This document shows positions 35,197 to 43,391 of a DNA stretch of 64,000 bases, one piece after another. Source of the DNA: Candidatus Saccharimonadota bacterium (GTDB lineage Bacteria; Patescibacteriota; Saccharimonadia; Saccharimonadales; UBA4665); contig JARIHC010000006.1 in NCBI GenBank assembly GCA_029288485.1, positions 124,001 to 188,000 of the forward strand. Direction: 5' to 3'. Within the stretch, counting starts at the first letter, position 1. Every line of letters begins with the position of its first letter. The notes under the pieces are model-generated. The model was not told the origin of the DNA, ran no database searches, and was given only the letters and a program-made list of their open reading frames with translations. The position numbers and the translations under genes were made by a program.

Positions 35197-36504
35197 ATGA
35201 GAGCGTCCGCGTTTAAGTACCGCATTTTATCGCTGGTAACTACCCTTACCATGCTAATTATTTTGCTGGTGCCGTTTCATGCTTTCTTAACAGTCTGGGG
35301 CTCTAGCCTAATAGGCCATTACACGGCGCTTCGCCTCTGGAAAGAAGCTTTACTGCTACTTTGTGTCATCGGCACTCTGTATCTGGTAGTGACTGACGGT
35401 AAGATCCGTAGCCACACGTTAACTCGGCGTTTAGTTTGGCTAATTTTTGCATATGTAGCGATAAACATTATTTGGGGTCTGCTTGCTTTGCATCAACATA
35501 CGCTGACAGCCAAGGCTCTTGGTTACGGCTTAATAGTTAACCTTCGTTTTCTAATATTTTTCTTGATTACTTGGTCGATAGCGCTCAGAACATCGCGGCT
35601 CAAAAAGAACTGGCAATGGATGGTGTTGGTCCCTGCGGCTATAGTGGTAGTTTTTGGGGTTTTGCAGGTATTATTACTTCCGCACGACTTTTTAAAGCAT
35701 TTTGGCTACGGGCCTAACACTATCTCGCCGTTCGATACTATTAACCACAATGTTCATTACATACGGATCGCTTCTATGCTGCGCGGCGCTAACCCGCTTG
35801 GCGCGTATATGTTGCTTCCTATCAGCATCATTACCGTACTGATTATCAAAGGCAAGCGGAGCTGGCCAATAATCGCCTTGCTGGCAGGCAGCCTCTTTAC
35901 GCTTTTCTTCACTTTTTCGCGCAGTGCATGGGTCGGAGCAGCTATCACGCTGATTGTGATAGCCATTCATTATCTCGACAAAAAATATTTACGCCCTGCA
36001 TTAATCATTGCTTCCGGTCTAGTTCTGTTGGTGCTAGTAGGCACGGCTACAATGGCATGGCATCGCACCGAGCGGCTTGAAAATATATTTTTGCATACCC
36101 AAACTAACTCGGCTATTAAATCAACTTCTGACCAAGGCCACGTAATTGCGCTGAAATCCGGGATAAAAGATATGGTTCACCAGCCCCTGGGTCGTGGACC
36201 CGGCTCAGCCGGACCGGCCAGCATTTATAATAATCAGCCAAGGATTGCCGAAAACTACTATATTCAAATCGGCCAGGAAACTGGTTGGATTGGCCTAACG
36301 TTGTTCTTATTAATTAATATTGGGACTGGCTATATTCTATGGCTGAGGCGTAATAATAAACTAGCCCTGGTGCTGGTGGCGAGCTTGATAGGCATTAGCT
36401 TTATATGTCTTTTCTCTCACGCCTGGACAGACGACACATTGGCATATATATGGTGGGGACTAGCTGGCTTGGCCATGGTGCCGCTTAAAAAGGATGAAGC
36501 GTAG
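35197..36504 (+). CDS. O-antigen ligase/polymerase-like membrane protein (Wzy_C type)
   Basis: A 435-residue protein with about 11 hydrophobic segments and one large extracytoplasmic loop near residues 290-370. The loop holds DQGHVIALKSGIKDMVHQPLGRGPGS and an R-x-x-E-N-Y-Y-I-Q-I-G-Q-E-T-G-W stretch that match the Wzy_C/WaaL pattern. LFFTFSRSAWVGA is the family's typical pre-loop helix. It would polymerise or ligate lipid-linked oligosaccharide outside the membrane. It diverges from the priming transferase gene and overlaps the gtrA-like gene by 11 bases. Confidence 0.88.
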   Translation: MRASAFKYRILSLVTTLTMLIILLVPFHAFLTVWGSSLIGHYTALRLWKEALLLLCVIGTLYLVVTDGKIRSHTLTRRLVWLIFAYVAINIIWGLLALHQHTLTAKALGYGLIVNLRFLIFFLITWSIALRTSRLKKNWQWMVLVPAAIVVVFGVLQVLLLPHDFLKHFGYGPNTISPFDTINHNVHYIRIASMLRGANPLGAYMLLPISIITVLIIKGKRSWPIIALLAGSLFTLFFTFSRSAWVGAAITLIVIAIHYLDKKYLRPALIIASGLVLLVLVGTATMAWHRTERLENIFLHTQTNSAIKSTSDQGHVIALKSGIKDMVHQPLGRGPGSAGPASIYNNQPRIAENYYIQIGQETGWIGLTLFLLINIGTGYILWLRRNNKLALVLVASLIGISFICLFSHAWTDDTLAYIWWGLAGLAMVPLKKDEA

Positions 36505-36892
36505 CGAGGTTAACCGGTTTGTTAAATACATGGCCGGCGGCGGCCTGTATTTTTGGGTTGGCTACGCGGTTTTCGCCATCTGTTACTCGTGGCTTAAATG
36601 GGATTGGCTGCCTTCGAAAATAGCTGCCGACGCTATCGGCTGGACGCTAAATTATCTAGTTCAAAGATTATGGGCATTCAGCGATAGGGTTTCATTGAGC
36701 GAAATGCAGCATGCTGGGCGTTACATATTTATTGAAAGCGTGGGTTTTGTACTGGACTATCTGATCATTTGGGGTCTTAAAGCCATCGGCATAACCCCGT
36801 ACATTGGTTTTTTTATATCAGCTGGATTCTTCACGGTATGGAGCTGGCTTTGGTACAAGCACTGGGTATTTCCAGAAAAGCAAAAACACTAG
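36494..36892 (+). CDS. GtrA-family membrane protein
   Basis: A 132-residue protein with four hydrophobic segments (about 13-32, 42-58, 78-98 and 104-124). The family pattern is FVKYMAGGGLYFWVGYAVF at the start and WTLNYLVQRLWAF between TM2 and TM3. It ends in WSWLWYKHWVFP, the usual close. GtrA proteins help move or handle polyprenyl-linked sugars. It overlaps the Wzy-like gene, so the two are co-translated. Confidence 0.88.
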   Translation: MKRSEVNRFVKYMAGGGLYFWVGYAVFAICYSWLKWDWLPSKIAADAIGWTLNYLVQRLWAFSDRVSLSEMQHAGRYIFIESVGFVLDYLIIWGLKAIGITPYIGFFISAGFFTVWSWLWYKHWVFPEKQKH

Positions 36893-36894
36893 AA

Positions 36895-36923
36895 TTTACA
36901 CATCAAGTTGTCAAAAGTATAAT
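36895..36923 (+). promoter_or_regulatory. Strong leaderless promoter of the 75-residue gene
   Basis: TTTACA (36895-36900), a 17-base spacer and perfect TATAAT (36918-36923) end six bases before the ATG at 36930. This is the clearest leaderless promoter in the window. Confidence 0.75.
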
Positions 36924-36929
36924 TTATGT

Positions 36930-37157
36930 ATGATTCGATATATTAAAGAATACCTGTCCGATCCGTCCGATTTTGTTAACGGTCGGGACATTGCTCTAGG
37001 CTATACGGGTATGGCATTAATACTTGCCAGCGAAATACCTGGCCGCCGCGAAGAGCATGTAAAAGCCTTCAAGATTTTCTGTGTTGGTGCGGCTTGTGTT
37101 GCGCCCGTTGCATATCGTGCTTTAACACTCGAATCGTCCGATCAAGCTAGAGATTAA
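36930..37157 (+). CDS. Small hypothetical protein
   Basis: A 75-residue protein of unknown function: MIRYIKEYLSDPSDFVNGRD, then a moderately hydrophobic region (GYTGMALILASEIPG, then FKIFCVGAACVAPVAYRAL) that could form one or two weak membrane segments. I do not recognise a family. The start is set by the consensus promoter whose -10 ends six bases upstream. A longer in-frame reading beginning at 36804 runs inside the gtrA-like gene and is rejected. It precedes the LexA-like regulator gene by five bases, so the two probably share an mRNA. Confidence 0.6.
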   Translation: MIRYIKEYLSDPSDFVNGRDIALGYTGMALILASEIPGRREEHVKAFKIFCVGAACVAPVAYRALTLESSDQARD

Positions 37158-37162
37158 AACAC

Positions 37163-37627
37163 ATGAACGATAAGCAAACAAAAACGGTCCGGCCAACCAA
37201 AAAACAAAAAGAACTGCTAACATTTATCGAACAATTTATAGCTGAACATGGCTATAGTCCGAGCTACCGCGAGATAATGAGCGGCCTGAGCTACACTTCT
37301 GTTGCTACTGTATCGCTGCACGTCAACAACTTGATTAAGCGTGGCCACTTGCTCAAGCGCGATCATTCAGCCCGTTCGCTGGAATTAGCGGACTCTACTG
37401 ATCGTAAAAAAATTACTTCAAACGAAGTCGCACCAGCCGAGGAGAAATGGCTTGTAGAAAAGGTGGAGCATGCCTTCCAGCAAGCTGAGCAAGCCGGTGG
37501 GGAGATAGCTCAAGCTAGCCTAGATAACTTATATGTGTTGGTCGGCGCGCTGAAAGTGCTGGGTTTAGAAGGAGCATCCCAAAGTTTTGTGTCGCGCCTA
37601 AGTGTCCTTAAGCAAAAATCGAGGTAA
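37163..37627 (+). CDS. LexA-type winged-helix DNA-binding protein without peptidase domain
   Basis: A 154-residue protein whose residues about 10-75 match the LexA N-terminal DNA-binding domain: PTKKQKELLTFIEQFIAEHG, SPSYREIMSGL, TVSLHVNNLIKRGHL and DHSARSLEL. The C-terminal half is helical and rich in Glu, Gln and Ala. It lacks the Ala-Gly cleavage site and the Ser-Lys S24 peptidase dyad, so it cannot be a self-cleaving SOS repressor. It is more likely a stand-alone regulator with an oligomerisation or partner-binding tail. Its target is unknown. It ends 213 bases before the riboswitch-controlled gene. Confidence 0.8.
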   Translation: MNDKQTKTVRPTKKQKELLTFIEQFIAEHGYSPSYREIMSGLSYTSVATVSLHVNNLIKRGHLLKRDHSARSLELADSTDRKKITSNEVAPAEEKWLVEKVEHAFQQAEQAGGEIAQASLDNLYVLVGALKVLGLEGASQSFVSRLSVLKQKSR

Positions 37628-37659
37628 TAAATACTATATCTAGCGTAGCGCGGGAGTGG

Positions 37660-37665
37660 TACACT
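37660..37665 (+). promoter_or_regulatory. Extended -10 of the riboswitch transcript
   Basis: TGGTACACT places a TG-extended TACACT hexamer at 37660-37665. Transcription would start near 37672, about 18 bases before the first conserved aptamer helix. Confidence 0.45.
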
Positions 37666-37688
37666 ACTAAATGTTAAAAATTAATAAA

Positions 37689-37768
37689 AAGCTGGAATCT
37701 CGTGCAAATCGAGAACTGTGCCGCAACTGTGATTCGCGCCTTAGCGTGATAAGTCAGATACAGCCTAA
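37689..37768 (+). promoter_or_regulatory. Cobalamin-riboswitch-like aptamer (compact class)
   Basis: Conserved cobalamin aptamer blocks occur in the right order. GGAAT is followed by helix P4, TCTCG (37698-37702) pairing with CGAGA (37710-37714) around TGCAAA. Then comes the invariant-looking GCCGCAACTGT (37720-37730). A short CGC/GCG hairpin (37735-37737 with 37744-37746) replaces the long peripheral region. The B12-box-like AAGTCAGATACAGCC lies at 37751-37765. P3 can form between GCTG (37691-37694) and CAGC (37761-37764). The lack of the P8-P10 extension suggests a compact class. The B12 box deviates from the usual AGTCAGGAxACC, so the ligand could be a variant corrinoid. Confidence 0.78.
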
Positions 37769-37808
37769 TTAAGCCTCTCGAGCAAGAGCAAAGTACTAGG
37801 GATTTTGG

Positions 37809-37840
37809 CCCTCGCTCGCATGAGAGCAGAGGGTATTTTT
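37809..37840 (+). terminator. Riboswitch expression-platform hairpin sequestering the SD
   Basis: CCCTCGCTC pairs with GAGAGCAGAGGG (one bulged A), followed by TATTTTT, which looks like an intrinsic terminator. The 3' arm also holds the AGAGGG Shine-Dalgarno sequence, seven bases before the ATG at 37841. The upstream segment 37775-37790 (CTCTCGAGCAAGAGC) can pair with either arm, giving an alternative antiterminator fold. Control could be at transcription, translation or both. Confidence 0.65.
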
Positions 37841-39256
37841 ATGGCCGCAGCAGCCGAAACTGCAATACAAACAGAGCCGTGGATTGAGCAAGAAGAGTAC
37901 GCCCACTCTTTGATGACCATTAAAAGAATGGGAGGCTTGGCCGTAGAGGGCGTGGTCGAGCATGTGCCGGCTCGAGAGCTAGCTTTGGCAGACTTTACCA
38001 CCGCTGTTACCGAAATGTTAAAAACCGACAGCGAATTCAGAGAATGCCTGGATATTGATAACAGGCGCAAGCACTACGTTATCGACGGCAAAGCTTGTGC
38101 GGCCGACGGCACGCCAATGGTGTCTATTCTTGAAACTGGCCGCGAAAGCTCACGTCACCAAGCTCAGGAAAATGAAGCGCTAGAGGCGCAAGTAATACGC
38201 GATTCAGCTGACGTTTTTATTGCTAATAGAGTCGATGCTCTCCTACCTGACAAAACTCTTTTAACTCTCAGCATGGAGCCCAAAAAAGAGCTCAAAAAGT
38301 ACCATAAAGAATATCGTCAGCTTGGGTACAGGGAAGGTTTGGCGTATATCCAAACCTACTCTAAATCGGAAGATGGCCAGGTGGTTGAGTCTGGATCGTA
38401 TTCGGTAGATATGAGTGACGAATCTGTCTGGCGTGAATTATTTGCTGAACTTGGAGTAGCGATACCAGACGGCGAATCATCAAATATCTGGATCAAAAAT
38501 TATGCCGAGCTTGATATGGATGCTCAGCAAGCTGATAAGTTTGCCAAGGCACTTCGTGAGGAGGCTTACAAAAAAGCCGGTATCGAAAAGCAACGCTTTT
38601 CTGCGACCGAATATGTGGTGCGCAACGCTCAAATTGTTGAAGATATTTTCGACACCTACTATCCATATCTTTCTGAAGCTCTCAACACTGGACAGAATAA
38701 TGAAAGATTACAATCCTTAGCATTAGCCACCTTACAAAAAGACCCGCCTAACTTGAAGGCATCAGTCAAGCATCAGCTGACAAAGATTGCTAGCTCGGCA
38801 CACTTTGACAGCGAAGCTGGCAAAATCAAGGATTCCATCATAAGGTACGCTACAGTTGAAGAACTTAGAAAAGGTCTAAAAGTCTTTGTGCGGATAGATA
38901 GAGCAGAGAGGGACCACGTTGATTATGCTAATACTCCAGCTATGTTTATGCCAGCTATGCACCCGGAGGCTATGTCTCAACGGCTGGCTGGTAACGTCGA
39001 ATGCGGCGTTCGGGCTGGACGTTCGTATGGCGGTTGCGCCGGACAAATAGAACTTAATCTGAATCCGGAAGAAGAATCTAATAATCCGCAAGAGGCTTAC
39101 GGCGGCAAGGACTGTCCTGAAATAAAAGATGGTCAACGTGTAAGGTGTCCACATTGCCGAAAAGAAGTTAGAGCTATTGTTCCAGACAAAGAAAGTATTT
39201 ACTGCAGCAACAAAGAATGCAAACTGGCTGCGCCTGACTTAGCACATAAAGATTAA
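37841..39256 (+). CDS. Unknown protein with C-terminal zinc ribbon, under riboswitch-like leader
   Basis: A 471-residue protein I do not recognise. It is mostly charged and helical, without signal peptide or membrane segments. It has EPKKELKKYHKEYRQLGYRE near residue 150 and IRYATVEELRKGLKVFVR near 340. A Gly/Cys-containing stretch lies at ECGVRAGRSYGGCAG. The C-terminus has a zinc-ribbon-like RCPHCRKEVRAIV followed by YCSNKEC. The start at ATG 37841 is favoured by AGAGGG seven bases upstream; an in-frame ATG at 37820 lies inside the hairpin. A link to corrinoid uptake, salvage or B12-replacing metabolism is suggested only by the leader. Confidence 0.75.
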   Translation: MAAAAETAIQTEPWIEQEEYAHSLMTIKRMGGLAVEGVVEHVPARELALADFTTAVTEMLKTDSEFRECLDIDNRRKHYVIDGKACAADGTPMVSILETGRESSRHQAQENEALEAQVIRDSADVFIANRVDALLPDKTLLTLSMEPKKELKKYHKEYRQLGYREGLAYIQTYSKSEDGQVVESGSYSVDMSDESVWRELFAELGVAIPDGESSNIWIKNYAELDMDAQQADKFAKALREEAYKKAGIEKQRFSATEYVVRNAQIVEDIFDTYYPYLSEALNTGQNNERLQSLALATLQKDPPNLKASVKHQLTKIASSAHFDSEAGKIKDSIIRYATVEELRKGLKVFVRIDRAERDHVDYANTPAMFMPAMHPEAMSQRLAGNVECGVRAGRSYGGCAGQIELNLNPEEESNNPQEAYGGKDCPEIKDGQRVRCPHCRKEVRAIVPDKESIYCSNKECKLAAPDLAHKD

Positions 39257-39261
39257 GCAAC

Positions 39262-39912
39262 TTATTGTTTTTGCTTTTGGGCTATAGCGTCGTTAATAAC
39301 TTTTTCTACTGCGCTCGCGCCGCTAGTGTATGGTAAGTCAATTTTTTTGCCGTCAAGGAAGAAGGTGGGTGTGCCTTGAACCCCCAATTTGTTGCCCTCC
39401 GCCATGTCAGCGTTAATCAAGTTATTAACCTTGTTAGATTCATAGTCTTTTTCAAACTGCGGCACATTTAGGCCAAGTTGCTTAGCGTATTTATTAAAGA
39501 AAGAGGTCGGGTCGTTCGATTCGGACCACTGGCTTTGACTTTCGTAGAGCAGATCGTGCATCTGCCAGAATTCATTCTGGAGCGCAGCCGCTTCGGCAGC
39601 CCGGGCGCCGGCAAAAGCGTTGGGGTGCGCGTTGGTTAGCGGAAAGTTACGAAACTGAAAGTAAATTTGATCATTCAAATCAGCTACGGCTTGCTTTACG
39701 GCAGGATAGGCTTGACCGCAGTATGGGCACTGGTAGTCTCCATACTCCACTAATTTAACTCCAGATTTACCGTTTCCCTCGACATGGTTAGTTAAAGTTC
39801 CGGGAGAAGCTTTGCTGTTTTTGTCACTTGATGATTTATTGCCGCTCAATGCAAAATAGCCGACAAAAGCTAAGATGACTACTACAATAACTGCTAAAAA
39901 GCCTTTTGACAT
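39262..39912 (-). CDS. Membrane-anchored DsbA-like thiol oxidoreductase
   Basis: A 216-residue protein with an N-terminal hydrophobic anchor (GFLAVIVVVILAFVGYFAL) and a Ser/Lys linker. It then has a thioredoxin fold of the DsbA/BdbD type with the redox motif CPYCGQAYPAV in VEYGDYQCPYC. The helical insertion starts at LTNAHPNAFAGARAAEAA, and the cis-proline loop is GVQGTPTFFLDG. It would form or isomerise disulfides outside the membrane, relevant to the cysteine-containing surface proteins here. ATG 39910-39912 lies seven bases after a TATACT (39925-39920), so the mRNA is likely leaderless. Confidence 0.9.
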   Translation of the reverse strand: MSKGFLAVIVVVILAFVGYFALSGNKSSSDKNSKASPGTLTNHVEGNGKSGVKLVEYGDYQCPYCGQAYPAVKQAVADLNDQIYFQFRNFPLTNAHPNAFAGARAAEAAALQNEFWQMHDLLYESQSQWSESNDPTSFFNKYAKQLGLNVPQFEKDYESNKVNNLINADMAEGNKLGVQGTPTFFLDGKKIDLPYTSGASAVEKVINDAIAQKQKQ

Positions 39913-39971
39913 CACAATAAGTATACAACAAAACTTCCCAAAATAAGCTGATAATTATAAGCTAAAAAGGT

Positions 39972-41072
39972 ATGAACGATTTTGTCTTAGCACTAATTTT
40001 TCTGTTGTTGGCAGTCGGCGGCATAGTGATTCGCAAAACTTATTACCATTTACCCGTTCACGAACTTAAGCGCCGTGCCGAACATAGCGAGCCGCTGGCT
40101 ACGCGTTTGTACCCGGCAGTTGCATATGGCGGGAGTCTGCGGGTATTGCTGTGGTTGTATATTGGCCTAACCAGCGCTGCCAGTATTATTCTGCTGGCGC
40201 GGCTACTGCCGATATGGGCTAGTTTATTCATAGTAGGCCCGCTACTTTGGATAACCTTTTCTTGGTTGCCTGCCAGTAAAATTACCAGCGCCGGCGCCCG
40301 TCTGACTCTAATCGTCACACCGCTTATAGTATGGTTTCTAAACTATCTCCACCCTATACTGGGCCGCAGTTCTGAGATAGTACAAAAACGCGCTACCACT
40401 AACTGGCACACGGGACTGTTTGAACGAGAGGACCTGGTGGAGCTAATAGAGCAGCAACAACGCCAGACAGACTCACGGTTTTCTGATGAAGAGCTGGAGG
40501 TAACTCGGCGAGCACTTAACTTTAACGAATATAAAGTCAGTGATGTCTTGATCCCGCGCAAAATCGTTAAAACAGTATTGGCTAGCGACACCGTCGGCCC
40601 AGTGCTAATAGACGAGCTGCACAAAAATGATCATGGCTATGCTCTGGTCCGCGATGCCCCTAAAGGTGATTTCGTAGGAATTTTGGCTTTCAAACAGCTA
40701 GGCTTGCATAGCAAAGGCCAGGTGCGAGGGGTGATGAGTAAGGATATTTTTTATGTACATGAAAACGATTCGTTGTCTCAAGCATTACACGTCTATTTTG
40801 CTACGCATCAACCTCTGCTTGTGGTGGTTAACAGTTTTGAAGAGTACGTAGGTGTTGTTACTATCGAAGGAATACTCAGACAACTACTTGGCCATGTGCC
40901 AGGCGATGATTTTGAAGAGCACAAAAACGCTACTTCAGTTGCCAACCGGCACCCCAAACCAGAAAAGCCCAAAAAAGCCGACAAGACTAAAAAGAAGGCC
41001 GCAAAAGAACCCAAAAAGACCGACGAAGAAGCATCTGCCCCTGACAAAACAGATGAAAAAGTGGTAGAATAA
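39972..41072 (+). CDS. CBS-domain membrane protein (CorC/CNNM-like)
   Basis: A 366-residue protein with about three or four hydrophobic segments in the first 130 residues. A linker follows, then a CBS pair at about 180-305. The pair shows YKVSDVLIPRKIVKTVLAS and RGVMSKDIFYVHENDSLSQAL, a pattern close to the CorC/HlyC/CNNM family. The last 55 residues are Lys- and Glu-rich and disordered (PKKADKTKKKAAKEPKKTD). CBS pairs bind adenine nucleotides and often gate ion transport; the N-terminal domain fits DUF21 only loosely. AAAAGG lies just before the ATG. It ends nine bases before aspS. Confidence 0.72.
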   Translation: MNDFVLALIFLLLAVGGIVIRKTYYHLPVHELKRRAEHSEPLATRLYPAVAYGGSLRVLLWLYIGLTSAASIILLARLLPIWASLFIVGPLLWITFSWLPASKITSAGARLTLIVTPLIVWFLNYLHPILGRSSEIVQKRATTNWHTGLFEREDLVELIEQQQRQTDSRFSDEELEVTRRALNFNEYKVSDVLIPRKIVKTVLASDTVGPVLIDELHKNDHGYALVRDAPKGDFVGILAFKQLGLHSKGQVRGVMSKDIFYVHENDSLSQALHVYFATHQPLLVVVNSFEEYVGVVTIEGILRQLLGHVPGDDFEEHKNATSVANRHPKPEKPKKADKTKKKAAKEPKKTDEEASAPDKTDEKVVE

Positions 41073-41081
41073 CAGATATTC

Positions 41082-42392
41082 ATGAGAACACTGACAGATG
41101 ACGTTAAAAACTACGTCGGCAAAACTGCGCGAGTGGAAGGTTGGCTGCACAAAAAACGGCTGCTGGGCGGGCTGACGTTTATAAATGTTCGAGACCGCCG
41201 CGGCCTTGTTCAAATTGTGCTACAAGATAAAGATGAAGTCGAAAAGTTACGCGGCATGCAGATAGGCACTGTACTCGCAGTGGAGGGCAAAGTAGTGGAA
41301 GAACCGCGTGCGCCAGGCGGCGCCGAGCTCCATGATGCCAAACTTGAAGTATTAGTACCGGTTACCGATGAGCCGCCAATTGAAATCGATAAACCGCTTA
41401 GCCACAAACCAGATAACCTCGATACGCTGTTTGAATACCGTGCCTTAGGCCTACGCAACCTACAAGAGCAGAAAGTTTTTAAAATACGAGCCGGTCTACT
41501 CAAAAACATTCGTGAATATCTAACTGAGCACGATTTCGTCGAGATCCAAACCCCCAAGCTACTAGCTGGCGCGACGGAAGGCGGGGCAGAGGTTTTCAAG
41601 CTGGATTATTTTGGGCAGGAAGCTACCTTGGCTCAGAGCCCGCAGCTTTATAAACAAATGATGGTCGGCGCTTTCGAACGTGTTTTTGAAATTGCTCCGG
41701 CTTTTCGAGCCGAACTTAGCGCCACCACCCGCCATATGAGCGAAGTCATGATGCTTGATATTGAAATGGGCTTCGTTAAAGACCATGATGAGGTGCTTGA
41801 TCTTGTTGGCAACATGACAACCGATGTCCTAAAGAAAATCTACGATCAATACGCAGCTGAACTAAAGTCGCTCAACGCACCTGAACTGATTGTGGCTGAT
41901 AAGGTGCCAAAAATTACCGTGGCCGAAATCCATGAACTCTACACTAAAGCGACCGGCACAGATACAACCGCCGAAAAAGATCTCACTCCCGACGAGGAAA
42001 AGTGGATCTGCGACTACAGCAAAAAGAAATTTGGCTCCGAGTTGGTTTACGCTACCAATTTCCCTATAGAAGCCATGAAGTTCTACCATAAAATTAATCC
42101 AGACGATCCTAAAACCGTTTTGTGGGGCGACCTGCTATTTCGCGGCTTAGAAATCGCCACTGTGCCGCTGCGCGAAAACCATCACGACAAACTAGTCGAG
42201 CAAATGAAAGCCGCCGGTATGAATCCTGATCATCCAGGTTACAAATACTTCTTGCAGGCTATGAGATACGGCTTGCCGCAGCATGGCGGCGCCGGTTATG
42301 GCATAGACCGCTTGGTTGAAAAGACAATTGGCCTGAACAACGTTAAAGAAGCTACGCTCTTTCCGCGCGATATCAACCGGCTAGCGCCGTAA
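41082..42392 (+). CDS. aspS: Aspartyl-tRNA synthetase, archaeal/short type
   Basis: A 436-residue class IIb aminoacyl-tRNA synthetase. It has an N-terminal OB-fold anticodon-binding domain (VEGWLHKKRLLGGLTFINVRD). The catalytic domain has motif 1 near EHDFVEIQTPKLL, motif 2 as FRAELSATTRHMSEVMMLD and motif 3 as GAGYGIDRLVEK. It lacks the large GAD insertion of ordinary bacterial AspRS, so it is the archaeal-like form, which is often non-discriminating and also makes Asp-tRNA(Asn). AsnRS is the main alternative, although the motif 2 region looks AspRS-like. TAGAAT at 41065-41070 is 11 bases before the ATG. Confidence 0.9.
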   Translation: MRTLTDDVKNYVGKTARVEGWLHKKRLLGGLTFINVRDRRGLVQIVLQDKDEVEKLRGMQIGTVLAVEGKVVEEPRAPGGAELHDAKLEVLVPVTDEPPIEIDKPLSHKPDNLDTLFEYRALGLRNLQEQKVFKIRAGLLKNIREYLTEHDFVEIQTPKLLAGATEGGAEVFKLDYFGQEATLAQSPQLYKQMMVGAFERVFEIAPAFRAELSATTRHMSEVMMLDIEMGFVKDHDEVLDLVGNMTTDVLKKIYDQYAAELKSLNAPELIVADKVPKITVAEIHELYTKATGTDTTAEKDLTPDEEKWICDYSKKKFGSELVYATNFPIEAMKFYHKINPDDPKTVLWGDLLFRGLEIATVPLRENHHDKLVEQMKAAGMNPDHPGYKYFLQAMRYGLPQHGGAGYGIDRLVEKTIGLNNVKEATLFPRDINRLAP

Positions 42393-42395
42393 AAA

Positions 42396-43367
42396 ATGGA
42401 TCGCAAACAACTATCTCATAAAATCTATGAGTTAATTGAAGACGTTCATCATGACAAGGTAATTGTCGCGAATAAAACCTATGCCGTTAACGCCTTAACT
42501 TTACTGCGCGACGCTTTGCTGGATTTAGACGCTATGTACTCTATGGCAAAAGATCTTAGCGCCGAACAACTTGTTTTAATGAAGCAGCAGATAGAAAAAG
42601 AAGAGTTTAGCGGACCGCTGCATGCTGAATATCACAAAATTGCCGGCCGATACAGAAGCGCATTAATTGCCTTACACCAGCAAAGTAAGCGGTTTCTTAA
42701 TAGTTCTTCGTATGTGCTCGTCTCGTTTACGCCTCACGGAATTGCTCTTAAAACTGGCTCGTTTGGAAAGCAATATAGTTCTGCTCAAAAAATTGATCTA
42801 AGCAAGCTCGATAATCGTACCAAAAAGCTAATCAAACTTATTATCAAAAGAGGACCTAAGTTGGAGGAGCATAATAATCACCGCGATCAATTTATCGAAC
42901 ACACAGTTCCGGCGCGTAGCCGGAGACAAGTTAGGCCGGCTGTTTCAGCTGAAGGCATGAGCTATCTGCAAGACAAGCAGTCTCCTGGGGGCCCAACACC
43001 GCCATTATTTATTGAGGGCAAATTGATAAAATCAATGCCCGGATGGGCTCAAGTTGAGCAAAAAGACACAGCTGGCAATAAAAATCTTATCTATATCTTG
43101 CATGTGCAAACTATGATGGTTCCTCTGACTCAAAACACGTTTGTTACCGGTTATGTAGTTGTGCCGCCGCCGGAAGATAAGGACCACTTTGCAGATCACG
43201 AGCCCCATACACATCATTTTTTAAGCGAAGGTGAAGGTATAGGCGAGCTATCTCCAGATAATCGTCACGAGATAGTTGTCCAGAAAGCCGTCGAAGAACT
43301 AGTAAGAGATTATTATGGCTACGTCAAAGCGCTTTTAGACATAATAAAAACTAACCCGGTTATATAG
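42396..43367 (+). CDS. Hypothetical protein
   Basis: A 323-residue protein I do not recognise. It starts three bases after the aspS stop, so it is probably co-transcribed. The N-terminal 120 residues are helical with heptad-like leucines. The middle is basic (LDNRTKKLIKLIIKRG, then VPARSRRQVRPAV). Residues about 205-290 look beta-rich (HVQTMMVPLTQNTFVTGYVVVPP). There is no signal peptide, membrane segment or catalytic motif. The last codons lie in an inverted repeat that serves as a terminator on the opposite strand. Confidence 0.65.
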   Translation: MDRKQLSHKIYELIEDVHHDKVIVANKTYAVNALTLLRDALLDLDAMYSMAKDLSAEQLVLMKQQIEKEEFSGPLHAEYHKIAGRYRSALIALHQQSKRFLNSSSYVLVSFTPHGIALKTGSFGKQYSSAQKIDLSKLDNRTKKLIKLIIKRGPKLEEHNNHRDQFIEHTVPARSRRQVRPAVSAEGMSYLQDKQSPGGPTPPLFIEGKLIKSMPGWAQVEQKDTAGNKNLIYILHVQTMMVPLTQNTFVTGYVVVPPPEDKDHFADHEPHTHHFLSEGEGIGELSPDNRHEIVVQKAVEELVRDYYGYVKALLDIIKTNPVI

Positions 43368-43376
43368 CCGGGTTAG
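43346..43376 (-). terminator. Terminator of the 57-residue membrane protein gene
   Basis: A perfect 9-bp stem, CTAACCCGG (43351-43359) with CCGGGTTAG (43368-43376), has an 8-base loop and is followed on the minus strand by five T residues. It lies inside the last codons of the convergent gene. Confidence 0.7.
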
Positions 43377-43391
43377 TTGGTCTCCTAGCTT

